Notes under the pieces: model-generated
Database searches by the model: none
Told to the model about the DNA's origin: nothing
Seen by the model: the letters and a program-made list of their open reading frames with translations, nothing else
Origin: an uncultured Selenomonadales bacterium
GTDB lineage: Bacteria > Bacillota_C > Negativicutes > Selenomonadales > Selenomonadaceae
Direction of reading: 5' to 3'
Length of the DNA stretch: 5,897 nt
Assembly (NCBI GenBank): GCA_937916025.1
Contig: CALGGX010000109.1
Coordinates: forward strand, 1 to 5,897
In this document: in pieces, positions 1 to 5,897 of the stretch
Layout of the letters: every line of letters starts with the position of its first letter
Position numbering within the stretch: the first letter of the stretch is position 1
Program-made: the position numbers and the translations under genes

Positions 1-1879
1 AGCCTTTCGCCAAGCCGTAATCAGACAAGCCGTAGATGATGCCGAAGTTGACAGCCTTTGCCTTATGCCGCAAATCCGCCGTCACTTCTTCGAGCGGAAT
101 GTTGAAAACTTCTGCCGCCGTTCGCGCGTGAATATCCTGCCCGCGATTGAAGGCGTCAATCAAATTTTCATCGCCGGACATGTGCGCGAGCAATCGCAAT
201 TCGATCTGCGAATAATCCGCCGATACGAGAAAATCAAAGCCCTCATCGGCTTCAAACAACATTCGGATCGCGCGTCCTTCGGCGGTTCGGATTGGGATGT
301 TTTGCAGGTTCGGATCGGAACTCGACAGCCGCCCCGTTGCCGTCACCGTTTGATTGAAATGTGTGTGAACGCGATGCGTTTCGGGATTGATCAGAGGCTT
401 GATGCCGTCGAGGAACGTCGATTTGAGTTTCGACAGCGCGCGATAATCGATGATCGCTTCGACAATCGGATGTTGATCTCGAATTTCGGACAGAACCTCG
501 GCATCTGTCGAAAAGCCGGACTTGTTTCGTTTTACCGGCGTGAGTTTTAATTTGTCGAAGAGAATTTCCGACAGCTGTTTCGGCGAATTCAGTTTGAAAC
601 TCTGTCCGGCGAGCTCGTAAATATGTTGCTCGATTGCGGTGATCTTTTCCGACATTTCGGCTGATTTTTGCTCGAGTTTTGCGAGATTGACGAAGACGCC
701 GCGCTCTTCCATTCGCGCGAGCACTTCAACCAACGGCAATTCGATGTTGTTGTAGAGCTCAATCAATTGTTCCGCGCGGAGACGTTTCAGCAATGCATTT
801 CCGTAATCCGCAAGCGGTTGATGCAAAACGAGCGGCGCACTCGGATCGAGCAGGTAATTCATTATGTCGACATCGTAAACTTCCGAAGTGGGGAGCTTAA
901 TACCGGCATGAAGAATGTTTTTCAGGTTGAAGACGAACGGCAACTCGATCAAGTACGGCGGCACCAACCCGACTTCTTCCTGCTCGTCTGCCATGCCGAA
1001 GAGATTATCTGTCGAGTCAAAAAGCGAATGCAGTTTCTTTTTTATGGTGTTGAGTGCGAGTCGATTGCAAAATTCATCCGCGCGGAGCAAATTCGGCTTG
1101 ATCGAAAACGCGTCCGCATCGAATTGAATATCCGGAACTTCGCGATTGATCGTCGCCAACCGTTTCGACATCAATGCAATCTCTTTATTGTCGATGAGTT
1201 TTTGTCGAATGCCGACTTTTTCGATTGCGCCGATGTGGGCGAAAATGTTTTCGACGGTGCCGAATCGATTGATGAGTTGCGTCGCGATCTTCGGTCCGAT
1301 GCCCGCAATGCCGGGAATATTATCCGACATATCGCCGCGCAAGCCTTTAAAATCGATCAGCCGCGCGGGCTCGAATTCGTATTCGGCGATAAATTTTTCC
1401 GTGTCGTAGATTTGATACGAGTTTGCGTTTTTCAACAGAATGACACGAACATTCGGCTCGATCAATTGAAGGGCGTCGCGATCGCCCGTCACGATGAGTA
1501 CCGAAAAGCCTTGCGCGGCGGCTTGTGCACTCAAAGTGCCGATCACGTCGTCGGCTTCAAAATTCTTGACTCCGACGGTTTTGATCCCGACGGCGGAGGC
1601 GAATTCATCCAACATCGGAAATTGCAAAGCCAGTTCGGACGGCATTTCCGAGCGATTGCCTTTATACTCGCCGAAAATCTCATTGCGAAAAGTCTTTTTG
1701 CCGACATCGAGCGCAATTCCGATTGCCTCGGGCTGAAACTCGGAATACATTTTCAAAACCGCTGCGGAAAAACCCACGATGCCGCCCGTCGACTCGCCGT
1801 TCGGCGCGGTCAGCCATGGCAAGGCATAGAAGGCGCGATAAAACAAACTGCTTCCGTCCATCAACAAAAACTTCTTCAA
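1..1879 (-). CDS. polA: DNA polymerase I, N-terminal 626 residues (runs off left edge)
   Basis: DNA polymerase I, a cytoplasmic enzyme that fills gaps and removes RNA primers in replication and repair. The frame is open from a TTG start at 1879 to the window edge. Residues 1-290 are the 5' nuclease domain: MDGSSLFYRAF (7-17), YKGNR (72-76), EADD (108-111), VTGDRD (130-135) and the helix-hairpin-helix GIAGIGPKIATQL (190-202). Polymerase motifs follow: TGRLSSSDPNLQNIPIR (515-531), motif A DYSQIELR with the metal-binding Asp555, and the O-helix with Arg604, Lys608, Phe612 and Tyr616. Motif C (HDE) lies outside the window. The part between, about 296-378, is much shorter than the usual 3'-5' exonuclease domain and lacks its active-site residues, so proofreading is probably absent. 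TTG was chosen as start because a GGAGG sits 9 nt upstream; the ATG at codon 7 would cut into the conserved N-terminus. The gene begins 27 nt after the glycosyltransferase upstream and is probably co-transcribed with it. Confidence 0.96.
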   Translation of the reverse strand, partial: MKKFLLMDGSSLFYRAFYALPWLTAPNGESTGGIVGFSAAVLKMYSEFQPEAIGIALDVGKKTFRNEIFGEYKGNRSEMPSELALQFPMLDEFASAVGIKTVGVKNFEADDVIGTLSAQAAAQGFSVLIVTGDRDALQLIEPNVRVILLKNANSYQIYDTEKFIAEYEFEPARLIDFKGLRGDMSDNIPGIAGIGPKIATQLINRFGTVENIFAHIGAIEKVGIRQKLIDNKEIALMSKRLATINREVPDIQFDADAFSIKPNLLRADEFCNRLALNTIKKKLHSLFDSTDNLFGMADEQEEVGLVPPYLIELPFVFNLKNILHAGIKLPTSEVYDVDIMNYLLDPSAPLVLHQPLADYGNALLKRLRAEQLIELYNNIELPLVEVLARMEERGVFVNLAKLEQKSAEMSEKITAIEQHIYELAGQSFKLNSPKQLSEILFDKLKLTPVKRNKSGFSTDAEVLSEIRDQHPIVEAIIDYRALSKLKSTFLDGIKPLINPETHRVHTHFNQTVTATGRLSSSDPNLQNIPIRTAEGRAIRMLFEADEGFDFLVSADYSQIELRLLAHMSGDENLIDAFNRGQDIHARTAAEVFNIPLEEVTADLRHKAKAVNFGIIYGLSDYGLAKG

Positions 1880-1888
1880 TGTATCACG

Positions 1889-1893
1889 CCTCC
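1889..1893 (-). promoter_or_regulatory. Ribosome binding site of polA
   Basis: GGAGG on the minus strand, 9 nt before the TTG codon at 1877-1879. It decides the start: TTG is used rather than the in-frame ATG six codons later. It lies in the 27-nt gap after the upstream stop codon. Confidence 0.8.
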
Positions 1894-1906
1894 GATATGC
1901 AAAATT

Positions 1907-3199
1907 TTATTTCCGTTCAAGCAATTGCACAATGTAATTGAAATTCTTATACTTGCTCCACTCATTCATCAATCGATATTGCAAATTCACTTGCGATAAA
2001 AGCATTACGGCAAATTCTCTGATCCGATCGACAATCGGATACTTCAACGGCAGAAGTTTCGGCAATTCCTCAAAAAAAAGCAAACAATCATAAATGCTGA
2101 TTTCGCTTTGCGTCATCGTTCTGAGCAAACAACGCAATGACAGTTCCTCGAAATACTCTGCCGCCGAATACTCCAGACCGGAACTTTTCAACGCATGACT
2201 GACCGCGCGACATTGCAAAAAAATGCAAGCCTTTTCTTCAAAAAACTTCTTGGAAACATCAGTGAAACATGCGGGCAATAAGTTTTGGATCAATGCGTTA
2301 AACAACCGTTTGCGCCGATCTTGCCCCGACTCCGTCGAAAATAAAACCTCTCCCGGACTGTTTTCGAGCCGCTCGCAACGAGCACTGCAGTAATTCAAAA
2401 TGCCGTCGTCGAAAACTTCATTCGCGCTCGCGTTAATCTCCGCAAAATTTTTCAAATTGTACTCGGACTTGACAAAGAACACATCGCCGCGATTGCATTT
2501 GTTTAAGTACTCTTCGCGAGACTTCACGGTATAATGATTGATAAAGATTTTGTCGGTGACCGGCGTTTCGACGAGCAGTTTTTGTGTTTTCGGATCGATG
2601 AAATCATTGGCGATTCCTTCGGAGTTGATCGCATACAGTCCTTTGAAAAAAACCGTATAATGAGGATTGGGCACGTGATCGACCTGGCGCGGATTGACGA
2701 GCATTTTCGGAAGCTTGTGGGGATTGGCATCGCGGCGCAGGAAGCGTTCGATGACATTGACGGAGTAATCGGCTTTTTCATGTCCGTTGGAGCCGAATGT
2801 GTAAAAGAACATCGTAAGCCCCGCCGCCGTCGGATATTGATCGAAAATCTCGCGTATAACGTCTTTGATCGATTTTGAATTGTCGACAACGCGAATGAAC
2901 TCGTCATCGTCGATGAACGCCATATATCGGCAATCGAAACGATATTTTTGAACGGCGTCGTTGTAGGCGACGCATTGAGCACTCTTGCCGGATATTTTTT
3001 CGTAATCGACGCGCCCCGCCGCAATGTACGGTTGAAGTACCTCTTTCAGATTATCCTCGCTGTCGTTGTCGTAGATGTAAAAATGATCGACACCCGCCAA
3101 CAGATGATATTCAATCCATTCGCCCATATAAACTGCAGCATTTTTGACAATCAACACGATTGCCAATTCGTATTTGAAAAGCGAAGTGTCTTCTTTCAA
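1907..3199 (-). CDS. Glycosyltransferase, family 92 / GT2-like (third of three paralogues)
   Basis: A 430-residue predicted cytoplasmic glycosyltransferase that should transfer a sugar from a nucleotide-sugar donor; donor and acceptor are unknown. The N-terminal GT-A-type domain has the family pattern: a hydrophobic first strand ending in KNA (19-21), EWIEYHLLAGVDHFYIYDND (27-46), and the metal-binding DxD-type motif FIDDDEF (95-101). INHYTVKSREEYL (220-232) is shared with the neighbouring paralogues. After a variable linker (about 275-297) comes a C-terminal alpha-helical-looking domain with CRAV (330-333), FEELSLRCLL and ELPKLLPLKYPIV. No signal peptide or membrane segment is seen. The start is TTG, supported by GGGAGG upstream and by alignment to the MKED start of both paralogues. 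The usual KNE of this family is KNA here. The gene carries several homopolymer runs, including T8 in the coding strand near residue 374. The gap to the upstream stop is 16 nt. The family call rests on remembered motifs, not a search. Confidence 0.87.
   Translation of the reverse strand: MKEDTSLFKYELAIVLIVKNAAVYMGEWIEYHLLAGVDHFYIYDNDSEDNLKEVLQPYIAAGRVDYEKISGKSAQCVAYNDAVQKYRFDCRYMAFIDDDEFIRVVDNSKSIKDVIREIFDQYPTAAGLTMFFYTFGSNGHEKADYSVNVIERFLRRDANPHKLPKMLVNPRQVDHVPNPHYTVFFKGLYAINSEGIANDFIDPKTQKLLVETPVTDKIFINHYTVKSREEYLNKCNRGDVFFVKSEYNLKNFAEINASANEVFDDGILNYCSARCERLENSPGEVLFSTESGQDRRKRLFNALIQNLLPACFTDVSKKFFEEKACIFLQCRAVSHALKSSGLEYSAAEYFEELSLRCLLRTMTQSEISIYDCLLFFEELPKLLPLKYPIVDRIREFAVMLLSQVNLQYRLMNEWSKYKNFNYIVQLLERK
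3155..3198. repeat. 44-bp direct repeat, copy 1 (5' end of the third glycosyltransferase gene)
   Basis: It matches 4458-4501 with 2 mismatches in 44 positions by hand alignment. It covers codons 1-15 of the gene, apart from the first base of the start codon. Recombination between the copies would remove one whole paralogue in frame. Confidence 0.8.
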
Positions 3200-3207
3200 A
3201 AAAACTG

Positions 3208-3213
3208 CCTCCC
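3208..3213 (-). promoter_or_regulatory. Ribosome binding site of the third glycosyltransferase gene
   Basis: GGGAGG on the minus strand, 8 nt before the TTG start at 3197-3199. The spacer is mostly a T7 run (3198-3204) that includes the first two bases of the start codon, so slippage in it would change the spacing. It supports TTG as the true start. Confidence 0.75.
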
Positions 3214-3215
3214 GA

Positions 3216-4502
3216 TTATTTTGTGATCATATTGAAAATGTATTTGCATTCTTCATGCCGACTCCAATCGCTTTGCAGGCGATAATGACTCATCAATTGC
3301 GGGATCAAATTTCGGCAGGCAAATTTTATGTCGTCTACAACATCATATTCAAGCGGCAGGATTTTCGGCAATTCCTTTATCAGAAGGAGCAATTGCCAAG
3401 CCTGCAATCTTTCGGAAGCAAGTGAGCGATAAACGCAAAGAAGCGATAATTCTTCAAAGAAATTTGCCGTCTTTTTTTCAAGATCGGTTTCGGAAAGCGA
3501 GCGACTTACCGCCCGGCACGTCAGAAAAGTGTGGAGTTTGCCGTCAAAAAATGCCGCCGAAGTACTTCTGAGAGGCGCAGGCATTAAATTATGCACGAGT
3601 GCATTAAAACGCCGCGCATTGATCGCATCAATCGGCTCGAGATCAATGACTACGCTGTTGTTTTCGTCCGGCAATACATCATAACGTGCCTGCCGATATT
3701 TCAAAATGGAGTCGTCAAACACGGTCGCGGCTTCATCTGTCGAGTCGAAATCTTCCATTTTGCGACCGATGACGGGAGTATCCGCTCTGCCGCGACTCAC
3801 TTTTTGAATAAATTCTTCTTTCGACTTGATGTAATAATGATTGATGATGATTTTTTCGTCGGGAACGGACGAATTGAAGTAACTCGAAATGACGTTGCCG
3901 TTCTCGTCAACCGCCTTCAGACCGTTAAAGTATTTTGCAAAATGCGGAATCAACATCAATTCGATGCCGCGCGGATTGGCGACTGTTTTAATGTGACTGT
4001 TGCCGAGTTGTTTGTCGACTTCAAAATCATCGGGAGTACGATACAGGAAGCGTTCGATCACTCCGCGACTGAAATCCGCCTTTTCCTGTTTGCCCGAGCC
4101 GAAAACATGCCAATTGACGGTGAGCGCGACGGCATCCGGATCGGCATCGAGCACTTCATGCAATACATCTTTGACGGACTTCGAGCCGCGCGGAAGAAGA
4201 AATTCATCCGCATCGATGAATGCCAGATATCGGCACTCGAATTTCAATTTGTCGACAGCGGCATTATAAACGAACATCTGCGCATTTTTGCCCTCAACCG
4301 ATTCGCAATCGACGACGTCCGCTTTAATGTACGGTTGCAGAACTTCACGCAAATTGTCCTCACTGTCGTTGTCATAGAGATAAAAATGCTCGACACCCGC
4401 AAGCAGATGATAATCGATCCATTCTTTGATATACGGAGCCTCATTCTTGAGAATCGCCACGATTGCCAATTCATATTTGAAAAGCGAAATGTCTTCTTTC
4501 AT
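3216..4502 (-). CDS. Glycosyltransferase, family 92 / GT2-like (second of three paralogues)
   Basis: A 428-residue predicted cytoplasmic glycosyltransferase, and the most canonical of the three. It keeps the classical KNE (19-21), EWIDYHLLAGVEHFYLYDND (27-46) and the DxD motif FIDADEF (95-101), then FGSGKQEKADFSRGVIERFL (134-153) and INHYYIKSKEEF (220-231). A variable linker (about 275-297) leads to the shared C-terminal domain: LHTFLTCRAV (323-332), NFFEELSL (347-354), KELPKILPLEY (376-386). No signal peptide or transmembrane helix is evident. The ATG start lies 1 nt past the stop of the upstream paralogue's C-terminal frame. Its Shine-Dalgarno is embedded in that gene's last codons, so its translation may depend on ribosomes finishing the upstream gene. 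Sugar donor and acceptor cannot be told from the sequence. The family is inferred from motif recognition. Confidence 0.88.
   Translation of the reverse strand: MKEDISLFKYELAIVAILKNEAPYIKEWIDYHLLAGVEHFYLYDNDSEDNLREVLQPYIKADVVDCESVEGKNAQMFVYNAAVDKLKFECRYLAFIDADEFLLPRGSKSVKDVLHEVLDADPDAVALTVNWHVFGSGKQEKADFSRGVIERFLYRTPDDFEVDKQLGNSHIKTVANPRGIELMLIPHFAKYFNGLKAVDENGNVISSYFNSSVPDEKIIINHYYIKSKEEFIQKVSRGRADTPVIGRKMEDFDSTDEAATVFDDSILKYRQARYDVLPDENNSVVIDLEPIDAINARRFNALVHNLMPAPLRSTSAAFFDGKLHTFLTCRAVSRSLSETDLEKKTANFFEELSLLCVYRSLASERLQAWQLLLLIKELPKILPLEYDVVDDIKFACRNLIPQLMSHYRLQSDWSRHEECKYIFNMITK
4458..4501. repeat. 44-bp direct repeat, copy 2 (5' end of the second glycosyltransferase gene)
   Basis: Partner of 3155-3198, 1303 bp away, at the same position relative to the start codon. 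The matching stretch of the first paralogue (from 5751) is clearly more diverged. Confidence 0.8.
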
Positions 4503-4503
4503 A

Positions 4504-4914
4504 TCAACATCCTTTCAACATTCGGAGGAGATAATCATATCGGTTGCAGTTTCGCCAATTGCTTTGAAGTCGGAGCTGTTGAATGACTTGCGGCAGTATT
4601 TGAATGCAGGCACTTTTGATATCGCCGACGATCGGATATTTCAACGGCAGAATTGTCGGCAATTCTTGAAACAACAGCTGAAGTTGCCACATTTCGAGGC
4701 TCGGAGATTGCATCGCGCGGAGCAGACATTTCAATGACAGTTCCTCGAAAAATTTTGCAGACGTATTGTCGAGCATTTTTCCGTCGAGAGTCTTGGCAAC
4801 TGCCCGGCACGTCAAAAATTCATGCAACTTACCAGCAAATTGATTCGGCGGCGAGCCCGGCGATATTCCCGGCAATACTTTTTGCATCATCGAATTGAAG
4901 AGACGATTCAACAT
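4504..4914 (-). CDS. C-terminal domain of the first glycosyltransferase, out of frame with its N-terminus
   Basis: 136 codons from the first in-frame ATG. They match the C-terminal domain of the two intact paralogues along their whole length: RLFNSMMQKVLP, LHEFLTCRAV, AKFFEELSLKCLLRAM and QELPTILPLKYPIV, with the stop 1 nt before the next gene. The homology starts upstream of this ATG: in the same frame GAFEDPQR reaches back to the dinucleotide repeat. So this is the displaced 3' part of the gene starting at 5795, not an independent gene. The ATG overlaps the stop of the truncated upstream frame (ATGTTGA), so termination-reinitiation could still make this domain as a separate polypeptide. I see no good Shine-Dalgarno. 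On its own it lacks the catalytic domain. With 6 or 9 repeat units it would be fused to the N-terminal part. Confidence 0.7.
   Translation of the reverse strand: MLNRLFNSMMQKVLPGISPGSPPNQFAGKLHEFLTCRAVAKTLDGKMLDNTSAKFFEELSLKCLLRAMQSPSLEMWQLQLLFQELPTILPLKYPIVGDIKSACIQILPQVIQQLRLQSNWRNCNRYDYLLRMLKGC
4510..4515 (-). promoter_or_regulatory. Ribosome binding site of the second glycosyltransferase gene
   Basis: AAAGGA on the minus strand, 7 nt before the ATG at 4500-4502. It lies inside the last codons of the upstream paralogue, and the stop and start form TGATATG. This arrangement favours translational coupling. Confidence 0.65.
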
Positions 4915-5795
4915 GCGCTGCGGATCTTCAAACGCCCCTTGTGTGTGTGTGTGTCGGATTCACGAAGTTTGTTGCGATATTGCACTATTCTGTCATCGAA
5001 CACGGCATTTGCCGCCGGTAAATTTGCGCTCTTATCGAAGCGTTCAATGTTGAGTTGAAGCGACATATGATAAACGTCAGTACCTCTGCCGATCTTCTTC
5101 AAATACTCTTCTCGCGATTTGAAGTGATAATGGTTATGCGAAATCGTGTCGACAACTGCCGGCATCAGTATAAATTTCATATCGACGGGATTAATGAACG
5201 CGTTCCTTTCGCCTTTCGAATTGATGGAAATTTTGCCGTCGAAAAAATTCAGGTAATGCGGATTGTCAACGAAAGAGATAAGACGCGGATTTGCAATGAG
5301 CTTCGGATGAGTGTATGCATTTTCTCCGCGTTTCAGAAAACGCTCGATGACGTCCGTGCCGTAATCGGCTTTTTCATGCCCGGACGAACCGAAACCGTAG
5401 CCGTTTGTCGTCAAGCCTGCCGCTTGCGGTCGATTGTCGAGAACTTCATGAAGTACGTCTTTGATTGACCGGTTCGGATTTGTCGGCTTGACAAATTCGT
5501 CGTCATCGTAAAAGCCCATGTACCGGCAATCGAAACGATATTTCTTGACGGCATCGTTATATGCGGCGCATTGCGGTCGTTGCCCCGGCATTTTCGCATA
5601 ATCGACGACGCCGACAGCGATATACGGTTGCAGAACTTCTTTCAAATTATCGGTGCTGTCGTTATCGTAAAAGTAAAAATGATCGACGCCCGCCAATCGA
5701 TGATAATCAATCCATTCGCGCATGTACGGTGCGCCGTTTTTGATGATGATCACAAACGCCAATTCGTATTTAAACAATGACGCGTCTTCTTTCAT
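4908..5795 (-). CDS. Glycosyltransferase, family 92 / GT2-like (first paralogue), truncated by frameshift in a microsatellite
   Basis: The frame encodes 295 residues covering the complete GT-A-type catalytic domain. Motifs include KNG (19-21, in place of KNE), EWIDYHRLAGVDHFYFYDND (27-46), the DxD-type FYDDDEF (95-101), FGSSGHEKADYGTDVIERFL (135-154) and SHNHYHFKSREEYL (219-232). At residues 281-285 the (AC)7 tract encodes DTHTH. The frame then runs 10 more codons, unlike anything in the paralogues, and stops. Both neighbours continue here into a further domain of about 130 residues, which this locus encodes just downstream in another frame. Removing one AC unit gives a 429-residue protein, against 430 and 428 for the paralogues. 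The start is ATG with GGAGAGGG upstream and an ATGA overlap with the preceding gene. Whether the truncated form is active is unknown. This may be a phase-variable gene in the OFF state; a sequencing or assembly error is the alternative. Confidence 0.85.
   Translation of the reverse strand: MKEDASLFKYELAFVIIIKNGAPYMREWIDYHRLAGVDHFYFYDNDSTDNLKEVLQPYIAVGVVDYAKMPGQRPQCAAYNDAVKKYRFDCRYMGFYDDDEFVKPTNPNRSIKDVLHEVLDNRPQAAGLTTNGYGFGSSGHEKADYGTDVIERFLKRGENAYTHPKLIANPRLISFVDNPHYLNFFDGKISINSKGERNAFINPVDMKFILMPAVVDTISHNHYHFKSREEYLKKIGRGTDVYHMSLQLNIERFDKSANLPAANAVFDDRIVQYRNKLRESDTHTHKGRLKIRSAC
4940..4954. repeat. Dinucleotide microsatellite, (GT)7 plus one flanking T, inside a glycosyltransferase gene
   Basis: Seven GT units at 4941-4954, preceded by one T; the coding strand reads (AC)7 A. 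The tract lies in the linker between the catalytic and C-terminal domains, where the three paralogues differ most, and neither paralogue has it. At 7 units the frame reads DTHTHKG and stops after 10 more codons from K. At 6 or 9 units it reads DTHTQGAFEDPQR and joins the C-terminal domain. At 8 units it hits TGA within a few codons. Slipped-strand mispairing would therefore switch the gene. Confidence 0.93.
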
Positions 5796-5897
5796 TTAGT
5801 TGCACCCTCTCCGCCGGTTTCGCCGGTTTTTTCGATTGTTTTATCGTTGGTTTTATCGACAGTCTCTTTGACCTCAATCGGATCTTCAAAATTCTTA
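5792..5897 (-). CDS. C-terminal end of an unrecognised upstream gene (hydrophilic KT-rich tail)
   Basis: An open minus-strand frame enters from the right edge and gives 34 residues before TGA at 5792-5794. The residues are strongly hydrophilic and repetitive: KNFEDPIEVKETVDK, then NDKTIEKTGETGGEGATK. The stop overlaps the next gene's start as ATGA, a typical operon junction, and that is the main support for calling this coding. The KT/ET pattern resembles a flexible C-terminal tail. No domain is visible, so no function can be given; the rest of the gene is outside the window. Confidence 0.7.
   Translation of the reverse strand, partial: KNFEDPIEVKETVDKTNDKTIEKTGETGGEGATK
5805..5812 (-). promoter_or_regulatory. 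Ribosome binding site of the first glycosyltransferase gene
   Basis: GGAGAGGG on the minus strand, 9 nt before the ATG at 5793-5795. It lies within the coding end of the upstream gene, whose stop overlaps this start. Confidence 0.65.
5812..5858. repeat. Short tandem repeats in the tail of the upstream gene
   Basis: Two adjacent exact copies of the 9-mer cgccggttt (5812-5820, 5821-5829) are followed by two copies of gttttatcg 12 nt apart (5838-5846, 5850-5858). Both periods are multiples of three, so copy-number change would lengthen or shorten the KT-rich tail without shifting the frame. Confidence 0.6.

Noticed and set aside
1859..1861. ATG at codon 7 of polA as alternative start
   Set aside because: The TTG at 1877-1879 has a well-placed GGAGG, and the residues between fit the conserved N-terminus of Pol I. 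The ATG lacks a ribosome binding site.
668..1999. Long plus-strand open frame of 443 codons
   Set aside because: It lies antisense to polA, whose conserved motifs are clear on the minus strand. The predicted product has shadow-like composition, no recognisable domain, and runs past the polA start into the next gene.
3591..4586. Plus-strand open frame of 331 codons, with similar plus-strand frames at 65-550, 2534-2878 and 5055-5468
   Set aside because: All are antisense to genes with clear protein-family motifs. They recur at matching positions of the paralogues because they mirror the same conserved coding sequence.
4653..5058. Small plus-strand frames across the microsatellite region
   Set aside because: They have no ribosome binding site and no recognisable features, and they overlap the disrupted glycosyltransferase gene in antisense.
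5814..5832. Terminator-like plus-strand element: ccgg, loop, ccgg, then six T
   Set aside because: The stem is only 4 bp (5 with a wobble), it arises from the 9-bp tandem repeat in coding sequence, and no plus-strand gene leads into it.

Overview
The window reads as one co-directional gene cluster on the minus strand. It appears to run off both ends. In transcription order (right to left) it holds the last 34 codons of an unrecognised gene, three tandem paralogous glycosyltransferase genes (family-92 / GT2-like, GT-A fold), and then polA (DNA polymerase I), which leaves the left edge before its C-terminus. Junctions are tight: a 4-nt ATGA overlap, then gaps of 1, 16 and 27 nt. I see no terminator or convincing promoter between the genes, so it looks like a single transcription unit.

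The main observation is in the first glycosyltransferase gene (4504-5795). Its reading frame is broken inside a dinucleotide microsatellite, (GT)7 on the plus strand and (AC)7 on the coding strand, at 4941-4954. As given, translation stops after 295 residues. The missing C-terminal domain lies intact in another frame directly downstream. Loss of one repeat unit, or gain of two, would join the two parts into a 429-residue protein, almost the same length as the 430- and 428-residue neighbours. This is what a phase-variable (contingency) gene caught in the OFF or truncated state would look like, and it would switch one of three related glycosyltransferases. The third possible frame (8 units) also stops within a few codons.

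The polA gene is also unusual. The 5' nuclease and polymerase motifs are good, but the region that should hold the 3'-5' exonuclease fold is cut to about 80 residues and lacks the first exonuclease motif and a catalytic aspartate. It is probably a non-proofreading, compact Pol I.

Organism: a bacterium with mid-range GC content (judged by eye) and strong GGAGG-type ribosome binding sites. From memory, arrays of family-92 glycosyltransferases with this C-terminal domain occur in Negativicutes (Selenomonas-like, LPS-bearing Firmicutes). That assignment is an inference of low to moderate confidence. The glycosyltransferases most likely decorate a surface glycan or glycoprotein; the acceptor and sugar cannot be read from the sequence. 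There is no gene-free stretch over 300 bases.
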